A stretch of DNA of 64,000 nucleotides from Comamonas badia DSM 17552. GTDB taxonomy: Bacteria > Pseudomonadota > Gammaproteobacteria > Burkholderiales > Burkholderiaceae_C. This document shows positions 8,476 to 17,153 of the stretch, one piece after another. Location of the stretch: assembly GCF_000484635.1 (NCBI RefSeq), contig NZ_AXVM01000001.1, positions 620,001-684,000 of the forward strand, given 5' to 3'. The first letter of the stretch is position 1; the number at the start of each line of letters is the position of its first letter. The notes beneath the pieces were generated by a model. It saw only the letters and a list, made by a program, of their open reading frames with translations. It made no database searches and was not told the origin of the DNA. The translations under genes were made by a program, and so were the position numbers.

Positions 8476-9113
8476 CCCTTCCCGCGCCCGCTTCTCCAGG
8501 CACCATAGATCGCGATCAGCCCCGGCACCAGAATCAGCGCCCAGATGATCTTCTCCAGATTTTCTTTCACCCACGGCAGGTTGCCGAAGAAGTGGCCGGC
8601 GCTGCAAAGCCCCAGCACCCAGATCAGCGCCCCCAGCACGTTATAGGCGGTGAAGCGCGTGCGGTTCATCGCCGCCACGCCGCCCACGAAGGGCGCGAAG
8701 GTGCGGATGAAGGGCATGAAGCGCGCCAGCACGATGGTGATGCCGCCGTAGCGCTCGTAGAACGCATGCGCCTGGTCGAACGCCTTGCGGTTGAACCAGC
8801 GCGAGTTCTCCCACTGGAATACGCGCGGTCCCAGGTGGTGGCCGATCTGGAAGTTGCATTGGTCACCCAGGATGGCCGCCGCCAGCAGCACCGCGCAGGC
8901 GGCGGAAAAATCCAGCAGACCCGCGCCGCTGAGCGCCCCGGTGATGAAAAGCAGCGAATCGCCAGGCAAAAAGGGCATCACCACCACGCCCGTCTCGACG
9001 AAGACGATGAGAAACAGCAGCGCGTAAACCCACGCACCGTAATTCGCGACGAAGGCGCTCAGATAGCGGTCGACGTGCAGGATGAAGTCGGCCAATTGCA
9101 TCACAATGTCCAT
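8457..9113 (-). CDS. DedA family inner-membrane protein
   Basis: A 218-residue member of the DedA/SNARE-associated (VTT) membrane family. Family marks are FVETGVVVMPFLPGDSLLFITGAL, the glycine-rich ILGDQCNFQIGHHLG, and the RFMPFIRTFAPFVGGVAAM segment, in which arginines flank FxPxxRxxxP-like residues. It has about five hydrophobic segments. DedA proteins are thought to scramble or translocate phospholipids or undecaprenyl phosphate and to affect membrane energetics. The gene is convergent with guaD, and its last six codons lie within the heptad repeat, which suggests that the original 3' end was replaced or extended by repeat DNA. Confidence 0.93.
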   Translation of the reverse strand: MDIVMQLADFILHVDRYLSAFVANYGAWVYALLFLIVFVETGVVVMPFLPGDSLLFITGALSGAGLLDFSAACAVLLAAAILGDQCNFQIGHHLGPRVFQWENSRWFNRKAFDQAHAFYERYGGITIVLARFMPFIRTFAPFVGGVAAMNRTRFTAYNVLGALIWVLGLCSAGHFFGNLPWVKENLEKIIWALILVPGLIAIYGAWRSGRGKGLSVER

Positions 9114-9190
9114 GGCTGGGAATTATCGCGGCTGCGCGCCCAGGCCCATGGCTCCGCTGGTCGCGACAGGCCGGAGGATGCGGCCAGGTC

Positions 9191-9219
9191 TTGACAAAAA
9201 GAGAATGATCGTTCAAACT
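9191..9219 (+). promoter_or_regulatory. RND-efflux operon promoter with candidate TetR operator
   Basis: A consensus TTGACA at 9191-9196 is followed, inside the spacer, by GAATGATCGTTC (9203-9214), a near-perfect 12-bp palindrome with 10 of 12 positions symmetric. A weak -10 (CAAACT) follows at 9214. Operators overlapping the spacer in this way are typical of TetR/AcrR repressors, and a TetR gene is the last gene of the operon. The -35 and palindrome are visible; the repressor assignment is inferred. Confidence 0.5.
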
Positions 9220-9284
9220 ACAAACTTTCCAGCCCTCCCATCCTTTCAGGCACGCCTGCCGTTCAGGTGTCGCAGACTTCACCC

Positions 9285-10469
9285 ATGCCCATGCACTCCC
9301 ACTCTCTGAAGCTCGCCCCATTGGCCCTTGTGGCTCTGCTTGCTGCCTGTGGCGGCGGCAATGAGCCGCCCGCCGCACCAGCGGCTCCGCCGCCGGGCGC
9401 CGTCTCCGTCTTCACCCTGAAGGCGCAGGACGTCGCCCTGACCCGGGAGTTGCCCGGCCGGGTGGCTTCGTCGCTGATCGCGGAAGTCCGCCCCCAGGTG
9501 AGCGGCGTGGTGCAGCGCCGGCTGTTCACCGAGGGCGGGCTGGTCAAGGCCGGCCAGCCGCTGTACCAATTGGACGACGCCAGCTATCGCGCGGATGTCA
9601 ACAGCGCGCGCGCCTCGCTGGCCCGTGCCCAGGCCACGCTGGAATCGGCGCAATTGAAGGCCAAACGCTCGACCGAACTCGTGGCGATCGAAGCCGTGAG
9701 CACGCAGGACCATGAAAATGCCATGGCAGCGCTGCGCGAGGCCCAGGCCGATGTGGACGTGGCCAAGGCCGCGCTGGAGGGGCGCCAGGTACTGCTGAAC
9801 CACGCCCGCATCACCTCCCCGATCAGCGGGCGCATCGGCAGATCGTCGGTCACCCAGGGCGCGCTCGTCACGGCGGCGCAAGGCACGCCGCTGGCGACCG
9901 TGCAGCAGACCGATCCAGTCTATGTGGATCTGACGCAATCGGCCAGCGAGCTGCTGCAGCTGCGCAAGGAACTCTCGGCCGGGAAACTGACCCGGACCAG
10001 CAACGTGCCGGTGCAGATCGTGCTGGAAGATGGCTCGCCCTATGCGCACGCCGGCAAGCTGGACTTCTCCGAGGTCAGCGTGGATCCGGGCACCGGCAGC
10101 TTCGCACTGCGCGTCACGGTCAAGAATCCGGAGGGACTGCTCATGCCCGGCATGTATGTGCGTGCCGTGGTCGGCAACGGTGAGCGCGGCAACGGCCTGC
10201 TCGTGCCGCAGCAGGGCATCGCGCGCGACCCCAAGGGCAATGCCTCCGCGCTCGTGGTCAAGGACGGCAAGGTGGAAGTGCGTCCGGTGCAGGTGAACCG
10301 CACGATCGGCGACAAGTGGCTGGTGGACGGCGGTCTGGCCGCGGGCGATCAGGTGATCGTCGAAGGCCTGCAGAAGGTCAGGCCGGGCATGGCCGTGACG
10401 GTCACCGAAGCGCCAGCCGCAGCCACCTCCGCGGCGCCTGCCGCCCCGGCCGACGGGCCCGCCAAGTAA
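9285..10469 (+). CDS. RND efflux pump periplasmic adaptor (membrane fusion protein)
   Basis: A 394-residue adaptor of the AcrA/MexA family that joins the inner-membrane pump to the outer-membrane channel. It begins with a lipoprotein signal (LAPLALVALLAACGGG; the cysteine of LAAC is the probable lipidation site). The lipoyl/biotinyl-like segment VRPQVSGVVQRRLFTEGGLVKAGQPLYQLD and the coiled-coil hairpin at about residues 95-160 follow. Then come the second lipoyl half (ITSPISGRIGRSSVTQGALV) and the beta-barrel and membrane-proximal domains. Three in-frame starts are possible (GTG 9267, ATG 9285, ATG 9291); 9285 gives a normal signal peptide. First gene of an adaptor-pump-channel-TetR operon. 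Confidence 0.95.
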   Translation: MPMHSHSLKLAPLALVALLAACGGGNEPPAAPAAPPPGAVSVFTLKAQDVALTRELPGRVASSLIAEVRPQVSGVVQRRLFTEGGLVKAGQPLYQLDDASYRADVNSARASLARAQATLESAQLKAKRSTELVAIEAVSTQDHENAMAALREAQADVDVAKAALEGRQVLLNHARITSPISGRIGRSSVTQGALVTAAQGTPLATVQQTDPVYVDLTQSASELLQLRKELSAGKLTRTSNVPVQIVLEDGSPYAHAGKLDFSEVSVDPGTGSFALRVTVKNPEGLLMPGMYVRAVVGNGERGNGLLVPQQGIARDPKGNASALVVKDGKVEVRPVQVNRTIGDKWLVDGGLAAGDQVIVEGLQKVRPGMAVTVTEAPAAATSAAPAAPADGPAK

Positions 10470-10481
10470 GGACGCAGGCTC

Positions 10482-13400
10482 ATGGCACGCTTTTTCATCG
10501 ATCGCCCCATCTTCGCGTGGGTCATCGCGATCATCATCATGCTGGCAGGGGGGCTTGCGATATTCACCCTGCCGATCTCCCAGTACCCGACGATCGCCCC
10601 GCCCACGGTGTCGATCAACGCCAACTACCCGGGCGCATCGGCCAAGGTGGTGCAGGATTCGGTGACCCAGATCATCGAGCAGAACATGAAGGGCCTCGAC
10701 GGCCTGCTGTACTTTTCCTCGACCAGCGAGGGCAACGGCAACGCCACGATCGAGCTGACCTTCGCCAACGGCACCAATCCCGACACCGCGCAGGTACAGG
10801 TACAGAACAAGCTGGCGCTGGCAACGCCGCTGTTGCCGCAGGAAGTGCAGCGCCAGGGCGTCAACGTCACCAAGTCCGCCACCGGCTTCCTGCAGGTGCT
10901 CGGTTTCGTCTCCGAAGACGGCAGCATGACGGTGGACGACATCTCGGACTACGTCGGCGCCAACCTCGTCGATCCGCTCAGCCGCGTTCCCGGCGTGGGC
11001 ACCATCCAGGTTTTCGGCGCCAAGTACGCCATGCGCATCTGGCTCGACCCGAACAAGCTCAACACCTACCGGCTCAGCCCGGCCGACGTGAGCGCAGCGG
11101 TGCAGGCCCAGAACGCGCAAGTGGCGGTGGGTTCGCTCGGCGGTGCGCCAGCCATCAAGGGCCAGCAGATCAATGCCACGATCACCGCGCAGGACCGCCT
11201 GCAGACACCCGAGCAGTTCCGCGAAATCGTGCTGCGCAGCAACCCCGACGGTTCAGTGCTCAAGCTCGGCGACGTGGCGCGCGTGGAAATGGGCGCGGAG
11301 AACTACGAATTCATCACCCGCTACAGCGGCCAGCCCGCCACCGGCGTCGCCATCTCGCTGGCCACTGGCGCCAATGCGCTGGATGCGGCGGTCGGGGTCC
11401 AGAAGACGCTGGACGAGCTGCAGCCCTTCTTTCCGCCCGGCCTGAAGGCCGTGACGGCGTTCGACACCACGCCGTTCGTGCGCGTCTCCATCTCGGGCGT
11501 GGTTCAGACCCTGGCCGAAGCGATCGTCCTGGTGTTCCTGGTGATGTACCTGTTCCTGCAGAATTTCCGCGCCACGCTGATCCCCACGATCGCCGTGCCG
11601 GTGGTGCTGCTGGGCACCTTCGGAGTGCTGGCGGTGCTGGGCTTTTCGGTCAACATGCTGACCATGTTCGCGATGGTGCTGGCGATTGGCCTGCTGGTCG
11701 ACGATGCCATCGTGGTGGTCGAGAACGTCGAGCGCATCATGAGCGAGGAGGGTCTGTCGCCGCTGGAGGCGACGCGCAAGTCGATGTCGGAAATCACCGG
11801 CGCGCTGGTCGGCATCGCGCTGGTGCTCTCGGCGGTGTTCGTGCCGATGGCTTTCATGTCGGGCTCCACGGGCATCATTTACCGGCAGTTCTCGGTCACC
11901 ATCGTCTCGGCCATGGCGCTCTCGGTGCTGGTCGCCATCGTCCTCACACCGGCGCTGTGCGCCACCATGCTCAAGCCCCTCACCAAGGGCGAGCACCACG
12001 GCTCGCGCGGCTTCTTCGGCTGGTTCAACCGCACCTTCGAGCGCGGCAACAAGGGCTACCAGCGCGGCGTCGGCGGCATCCTCTCGCGTTCCAAGCGCGT
12101 GGTGCTGATCTACGCCGCCCTGGTGGTGGCGATGGGCCTGCTGTTCATGCGCCTGCCCAGCTCCTTCCTGCCCGGCGAAGACCAGGGCGTGCTGTTCGCC
12201 CAGGTGCTGGCGCCGGCGGGTGCCACGCAGGAGCGCACCATGGAATCGATCGAAAAGCTGGAGAACCACTTCCTGAATAACGAGAAGGACGCCGTTGAGT
12301 CGATCTTCACCGTGCAGGGCTTCAGCTTTGCCGGCAGCGGCCAGAACAACGGTCTGGCGTTCGTCAAGCTCAAGGACTGGAGCGAGCGCACGACGCCGGA
12401 TCTGAGCGCCAACGCGGTCGCGGGCCGTGGCATGGCCGCGCTCTCCCAGATCAAGGACGCCATGGTGTTCGCGTTCGCTCCCCCGGCGATGCCCGAACTG
12501 GGCACCGCCGCCGGCTTCACCTTCTACCTGAAGGACAACGCAGGCCTCGGCCATGAGGCCCTGGTGGCGGCGCGCAACCAGTTCCTCGGCGCCGCTGGGC
12601 AGGACAAGCTGCTGGTCAACGTGCGCCCCAACGGCCAGGAAGATACGCCCCAATTGCGCCTGGACATCGACAAGGAGAAAGCCAGCGCGCTCGGCCTGTC
12701 GATCGCCAACATCAACGCCACGCTGGCGACCGCCTGGGGCAGCCAGTACATCGACGACTTCATCGACCGGGGCCGCGTCAAGCGCGTCATACTGCAGTCG
12801 GATGCGGCCTACCGCATGGTGCCGGAAGATTTCAGGCAATGGTCGGTGCGCAACAACGCCGGCGAAATGGTGCCGTTCAGCACATTCGCCAGCTCGCACT
12901 GGGACTACGGCTCGCCGCGCCTGGAGCGCTACAACGGCGTGCCCGCGGTCCAGATCCAGGGTGAAGCCGCGCCGGGCGCGAGCTCGGGCGAGGCCATGGC
13001 CGCGGTGGAAAAAATCGCCGCCACGCTGCCCGCGGGCTTCGGCATCGAATGGACCGGCCTGTCCTACCAGGAGCGCCAGGCGGGCGCGCAAACGCCGCTG
13101 CTCTACACGCTGTCGCTGCTGATCGTGTTCCTGTGCCTGGCCGCCCTGTACGAGAGCTGGACCATCCCCACCGCCGTGCTGCTGGTGGCGCCGCTGGGCA
13201 TTCTGGGCACCTCGCTGGCCGCGACCCTGCTGGGCATGCAGCGCGACGTCTATTTCCAGGTGGCGATGCTGACCACGGTGGGCCTGACCAGCAAGAACGC
13301 CATCCTGATCGTCGAGTTCGCCAAGGCCAACCTCGAAGGCGGCATGGAGCTCATCCAGGCCACCCTCACCGCCGTGCGCGACCGCCTGCGCCCGATCCTG

Positions 13401-13670
13401 ATGACCTCGCTGGCCTTCGGCCTCGGCGTGCTGCCGCTGGCGCTCGCCAAAGGGGCCGGCTCGGGCGCGCAGAACGCCATCGGCACCGGCGTGCTCGGCG
13501 GCATGATCGTCGGCACGCTGCTGGGCCTGCTCTTCGTCCCCTTGTTCTTCGTGCTGGTGGAGCGCCTGTTCGTCAAGCGCAGGCCGCCCGTATCGCCTTC
13601 ATTGCCCCCATTGCCCGCATCGACCGATCCGTCCTCGTCTTCCGGCCCGGTCGCAGGAGCCCATTCATGA
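10482..13670 (+). CDS. RND multidrug efflux pump, inner-membrane transporter (AcrB/MexB type)
   Basis: A 1062-residue hydrophobe/amphiphile efflux (HAE-1) transporter, a proton-driven trimer exporting hydrophobic drugs, solvents or dyes. It starts [20 protein letters not shown], the classical first transmembrane helix. The proton-relay aspartates are D407 and D408 ([17 protein letters not shown]), at the same numbering as E. coli AcrB, and the partner lysine is K938 in [16 protein letters not shown]. Two large periplasmic loops are present (about 40-335 and 560-870). The C-terminal tail is proline/serine rich. It starts 12 bp after the adaptor gene, and its stop overlaps the start of the outer-membrane factor (ATGA). 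Substrate range cannot be predicted. Confidence 0.97.
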   Translation: MARFFIDRPIFAWVIAIIIMLAGGLAIFTLPISQYPTIAPPTVSINANYPGASAKVVQDSVTQIIEQNMKGLDGLLYFSSTSEGNGNATIELTFANGTNPDTAQVQVQNKLALATPLLPQEVQRQGVNVTKSATGFLQVLGFVSEDGSMTVDDISDYVGANLVDPLSRVPGVGTIQVFGAKYAMRIWLDPNKLNTYRLSPADVSAAVQAQNAQVAVGSLGGAPAIKGQQINATITAQDRLQTPEQFREIVLRSNPDGSVLKLGDVARVEMGAENYEFITRYSGQPATGVAISLATGANALDAAVGVQKTLDELQPFFPPGLKAVTAFDTTPFVRVSISGVVQTLAEAIVLVFLVMYLFLQNFRATLIPTIAVPVVLLGTFGVLAVLGFSVNMLTMFAMVLAIGLLVDDAIVVVENVERIMSEEGLSPLEATRKSMSEITGALVGIALVLSAVFVPMAFMSGSTGIIYRQFSVTIVSAMALSVLVAIVLTPALCATMLKPLTKGEHHGSRGFFGWFNRTFERGNKGYQRGVGGILSRSKRVVLIYAALVVAMGLLFMRLPSSFLPGEDQGVLFAQVLAPAGATQERTMESIEKLENHFLNNEKDAVESIFTVQGFSFAGSGQNNGLAFVKLKDWSERTTPDLSANAVAGRGMAALSQIKDAMVFAFAPPAMPELGTAAGFTFYLKDNAGLGHEALVAARNQFLGAAGQDKLLVNVRPNGQEDTPQLRLDIDKEKASALGLSIANINATLATAWGSQYIDDFIDRGRVKRVILQSDAAYRMVPEDFRQWSVRNNAGEMVPFSTFASSHWDYGSPRLERYNGVPAVQIQGEAAPGASSGEAMAAVEKIAATLPAGFGIEWTGLSYQERQAGAQTPLLYTLSLLIVFLCLAALYESWTIPTAVLLVAPLGILGTSLAATLLGMQRDVYFQVAMLTTVGLTSKNAILIVEFAKANLEGGMELIQATLTAVRDRLRPILMTSLAFGLGVLPLALAKGAGSGAQNAIGTGVLGGMIVGTLLGLLFVPLFFVLVERLFVKRRPPVSPSLPPLPASTDPSSSSGPVAGAHS

Positions 13671-15118
13671 ATCGACCTTTGCTGAGCGCGGCCGCCCTGG
13701 CGGCGAGCCTTTTCCTGGTCGGCTGCGCCTCCCTGGCGCCCGAGCTGCCCCAGGCCGCTCCCGAGACTCCCGCGCAGTGGCCGCTGCCGCCGACCACCGG
13801 GGCTACCACGTACCTGTCCACGGCGCAGACCGCACCGGCGGACACGGATGCCAGCACCGTGGCCGCAGCCGACATCGGCTGGCGCGACTTCTTTGCCGAC
13901 GCCAGGCTGCAGGAGCTCATCGCGCGGGCGCTGCACAACAACCGCGACCTGCGCACGGCGGTGCTGAACGTGGAAAAGGCGCGCGCCCAATACGGCATCC
14001 AGCGCGCCGACCGCCTGCCTTCGCTGGGCGCTGGCGCGCAAGCCGTGCGCAGCGGCGGCGATGCGCCGCAGGTACCGCAGATTTACACCGCCAACCTCAA
14101 TGCGCAGTTCGAACTGGATCTGTTCGGCCGCGTACGCAGCCTCACCGACGCGGCCCTGGCCCGGTATCTGGCCACCGATGAAGCCCGGCGCGCCACGCAG
14201 CTGTCCCTGGTGGCGCAGGTGGCCCAAGTCTATCTGGCGCTGGGCACCGACCAGGCACTGCAGGGCATTGCACAGGCGACCTACGAGAACCAGCAGGCGT
14301 CCTACAAGCTGACCGAACAGCGCAAGCGGCTCGGTGCCGTGTCGGCGCTCGACCTGAGCCAGGCCCGCACGCTGCTGGAAACCGCGCGCACCGACGCCGC
14401 GCGTTTCGCGGGCCAGGTGGCGCAGGACATCAACGCCTTGACGCTGCTGGTCGGCCAGCCGGTCGAAGCCGCCCTGCTGCCCGCCAAGCGCCTGGATCCG
14501 CAGGCCAGCGGGCTGCAGGCGCTGCCGGCCGGGCTGCCGTCGGAAGTGCTGCTGCTCCGCCCGGACATCCTGCAGGCCGAACAGCAGCTGCGCGCGGCCA
14601 ACGCGAACATCGGCGCGGCGCGTGCGGCCTTCTTCCCGTCGATCAGCCTGACGGCGAGCGCCGGCACCTCCAGCACCGAGCTCTCGGGGCTGTTCAACAA
14701 CGGCAGCTTCGGCTGGAGCTTCATCCCGAGCATCAACATTCCGATCTTCCAGGGCGGGCGCCTGCAGGCCGGGCTTGATTCCAGCATCGCCGACCGCGAC
14801 ATCATGCTGGCGCAGTACGAAAAATCCATCCAATCGGGATTTCGCGAAGTGGCCGACGCGCTGGCACTGAGCCACACGCTGGCCGAACAAGGCCGGGCGC
14901 AAAAGGCCTTGCTGGATGCGGCAAGCCAGGCGCATGCGCTGTCCGAGGCCCGCTACAAGGCCGGGCAGGACAGCTACCTGACACTGCTGGACGCGCAACG
15001 CACCTTGTACGCTGCACAGCAAAGTCTGGCGGCCACCGAGTTGCAGACGCAGTCCAACCGCGTCACTCTCTACAAGGTTCTGGGCGGCGGATGGCTGGAG
15101 CAGACGGCACAACGGTGA
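13667..15118 (+). CDS. RND efflux outer-membrane factor (NodT/OprM family lipoprotein)
   Basis: A 483-residue TolC-like channel of the NodT/OprM type. A lipoprotein signal peptide ([16 protein letters not shown]) marks it as a lipidated outer-membrane factor. The two repeated outer-membrane efflux-protein domains follow, recognised by [55 protein letters not shown] and [10 protein letters not shown]. The start codon at 13667 overlaps the pump stop codon (ATGA), indicating translational coupling. A much longer open frame upstream (from 13049) lies inside the pump gene and is rejected. It completes a tripartite system with the two preceding genes. Confidence 0.96.
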   Translation: MNRPLLSAAALAASLFLVGCASLAPELPQAAPETPAQWPLPPTTGATTYLSTAQTAPADTDASTVAAADIGWRDFFADARLQELIARALHNNRDLRTAVLNVEKARAQYGIQRADRLPSLGAGAQAVRSGGDAPQVPQIYTANLNAQFELDLFGRVRSLTDAALARYLATDEARRATQLSLVAQVAQVYLALGTDQALQGIAQATYENQQASYKLTEQRKRLGAVSALDLSQARTLLETARTDAARFAGQVAQDINALTLLVGQPVEAALLPAKRLDPQASGLQALPAGLPSEVLLLRPDILQAEQQLRAANANIGAARAAFFPSISLTASAGTSSTELSGLFNNGSFGWSFIPSINIPIFQGGRLQAGLDSSIADRDIMLAQYEKSIQSGFREVADALALSHTLAEQGRAQKALLDAASQAHALSEARYKAGQDSYLTLLDAQRTLYAAQQSLAATELQTQSNRVTLYKVLGGGWLEQTAQR

Positions 15119-15750
15119 ACGAACCCAGGCGCACGCCACGGGGCGAAGCGCGGGCGCGGGCGCAGCGCGAGCGCATCCTCGCGGCCGCGCAGAAATGCTT
15201 TGTCGCGCACGGCTTTCACGCGGCCAGCATGGCGCAGATCAGCGAAACCGCGCAGATGAGCGCGGGCCTGATCTACCGCTACTTCAGCAGCAAGAACGCC
15301 ATCATCCTGGCGATCATCGAACGCCAGCTGCAGGAAGCGCAGCACAGCATCGCGGCACTGACATCGAGCTCCGACCTGGTGACCCTGATGACCGAATTGC
15401 TCGAAAACAGGCACAGCAGCGTGGTGGATGTGTTCAACCCGGTGCTGTACCTGGAAATGTCGGCCCTGGCCGACCGCGAACCCGAGGTGGCTGCGGCCCT
15501 GGCCAACACCGACCGGATGCTCAGGGCCGACATGCGCCGTTGGCTGCGGCAGTTCACCCGCACGCAGGGGCTGACGCTGGCCCCGAAAGAAATCGAGCTG
15601 CGCCAGCTGGCGCTGCAATGCTTCTTCGAAGGCCTGGTGGTGCGCTCCGTGCGCAATCCGGATCTCGACCCGCGCGTCCTGGCCGCAGGCCTGGAGGAAT
15701 TTCTTCGCCGCCTGCTGCCGCCGCCGGACCTGCCCGAGAGCGGACGATGA
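15115..15750 (+). CDS. TetR/AcrR family repressor of the efflux operon
   Basis: A 211-residue TetR-family regulator. The N-terminal helix-turn-helix is clear: RERILAAAQKCFVAHGFHAA followed by SMAQISETAQMSAGLIYRYF (about residues 15-60). The all-alpha ligand-binding domain follows. I favour the GTG start at 15115, which overlaps the stop of the channel gene (GTGA); an ATG at 15091 would add eight residues read from inside that gene. Being the last gene of the efflux operon, it probably represses that operon through the palindrome at 9203-9214, with an efflux substrate as inducer. That link is inferred. Confidence 0.92.
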   Translation: MNEPRRTPRGEARARAQRERILAAAQKCFVAHGFHAASMAQISETAQMSAGLIYRYFSSKNAIILAIIERQLQEAQHSIAALTSSSDLVTLMTELLENRHSSVVDVFNPVLYLEMSALADREPEVAAALANTDRMLRADMRRWLRQFTRTQGLTLAPKEIELRQLALQCFFEGLVVRSVRNPDLDPRVLAAGLEEFLRRLLPPPDLPESGR

Positions 15751-15802
15751 GCGGCGCCCACCTCTGCTGCGGACAGGCACGACCCTTCCATCTTCCAGAA
15801 CC

Positions 15803-17106
15803 ATGTCCATCCGCATGAATACCCCTCCCAGAATCCTCATCGTCGGCGGCGGGATCGCCGGGCTGATGCTGGCGACCCAGCTGGGCAACCGGCTGGGGCG
15901 CAGCGGCAGCGCCGACATTTCGCTGATCGACCGCAGTGCCACCCATGTCTGGAAACCGATGCTGCACACCATCGCGGCCGGAACCTGGGATGTGCACCAG
16001 CAGCAGCTGAGCTACATCGCCCATGCCCGCGCACACCACTTCACCTACCAGCCGGGCCACATGGGAGCGCTGGACCGGGACGCACGCCATGTCGTGCTCG
16101 ACCCCATCACCGGGCCTGCCGGGGAGGTACTGGTGGAGCAGCGCGCCCTGCCCTACGACGTACTGGTGCTCAGCATCGGCAGCCGTGCCAATGATTTCGG
16201 CGTGCCCGGCGTGGCGCAGCACTGCCACTTCATCGACAGCCAGGCCCAGGCCGAGGCGTTCAACCTGACCCTGCGCGGGCGGCTGCTGCGCTCGTGGTGC
16301 GCGACGAGGGCCTGCGCGTGGCCATCGTGGGCGCCGGCGCCACCGGGGTCGAGCTGTCGGCCGAGCTGTGCAGCCTGCTCGACCAGGCCGCGGGCTACGG
16401 CGACAAGGCCATCCGCCAGCGGCTGCAACTGTCGCTGATCGAGAGCGGTCCGCGCATCCTGGCGGCCTTCCCCGAGCCGGTCGCGGCCTCCAGCGCCGAG
16501 CAGCTCAGCCGTCTGGGCGTGCAGATTCACACCAGCGCCCGCGTGGTCGGCGCCGACGCCGGAGGGTTTCTGCTGGGTGACGGCAGCCGCATCGACGCGG
16601 ATCTGCTGGTCTGGGCCGCCGGCGTGAAGGGTCAGGGCCAGGCCGCCACCGCCGACACCCTGCAGGCCAATCGAAGCGGGCAGCTGCTGATAGCCCCCAG
16701 CCTGCAAAGCCTGGACGACCCGCAGATTTTCGGGCTCGGCGATTGCGCCAGCCTGACCCTGCCCGGCAGCGAACGGCCGCTGCCCCCGACCGCGCAGGTC
16801 GCCAACCAGCAGGCGCGGCATCTGGCCAAGCACCTCGGTGCCTGGCTGAACAACGCCCCGCTGCCGGATTTTTCCTTCCAGGACCTGGGGGCGCTGGTAT
16901 CGCTCAGCCAGTACAACGCCTTCGGCACGCTGGGAAAGTTCGGCTTCTTCAAGGGCGGCTTCATCCGCGGCCGCTTTGCCCAGCTGAGCCATGTCTTCCT
17001 GTACCGCCAGCACCAGGTGGGCCTGCACGGCGTGCCCCGCGCGAGTGGCCTGTGGCTGGCCGAGAAAATCAACAACTGGGTGCGCCCGTCCATTCGCCTG
17101 AGCTGA
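15803..17106 (+). pseudogene. ndh: Type II NADH dehydrogenase (FAD-dependent oxidoreductase), frameshifted
   Basis: Two overlapping open frames together make one protein of about 434 residues in the NDH-2/Ndh family, a monotopic enzyme passing electrons from NADH to quinone without proton pumping. Frame 1 (15803-about 16290) carries the FAD-binding RILIVGGGIAGLMLATQLG and DVLVLSIGSRANDFGVPGV. Frame 2 (about 16276-17106) resumes with VRDEGLRVAIVGAGATGVEL (NADH-binding Rossmann motif), FGLGDCASL, and a C-terminal membrane-associated part. The frames separate between about 16274 and 16294, near the bases coding GRLLR, where one missing base or two extra would explain the shift. Either a true pseudogene or a sequencing error. 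An alternative start is the ATG at 15815. Confidence 0.85.
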
Positions 17107-17141
17107 GTGGCGGTCCCGCAGGGCTGGGGCGCGGCGCTTTC

Positions 17142-17147
17142 TAGAAT
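17142..17147 (+). promoter_or_regulatory. -10 element placed for a leaderless mutL transcript
   Basis: TAGAAT ends only 6 bp before the mutL ATG at 17154. If transcription starts the usual 7 bases after the -10, the first base of the message would be the A of the start codon, giving a leaderless mRNA. No Shine-Dalgarno sequence is seen before the ATG. I find no good -35. Confidence 0.4.
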
Positions 17148-17153
17148 CGCCCC

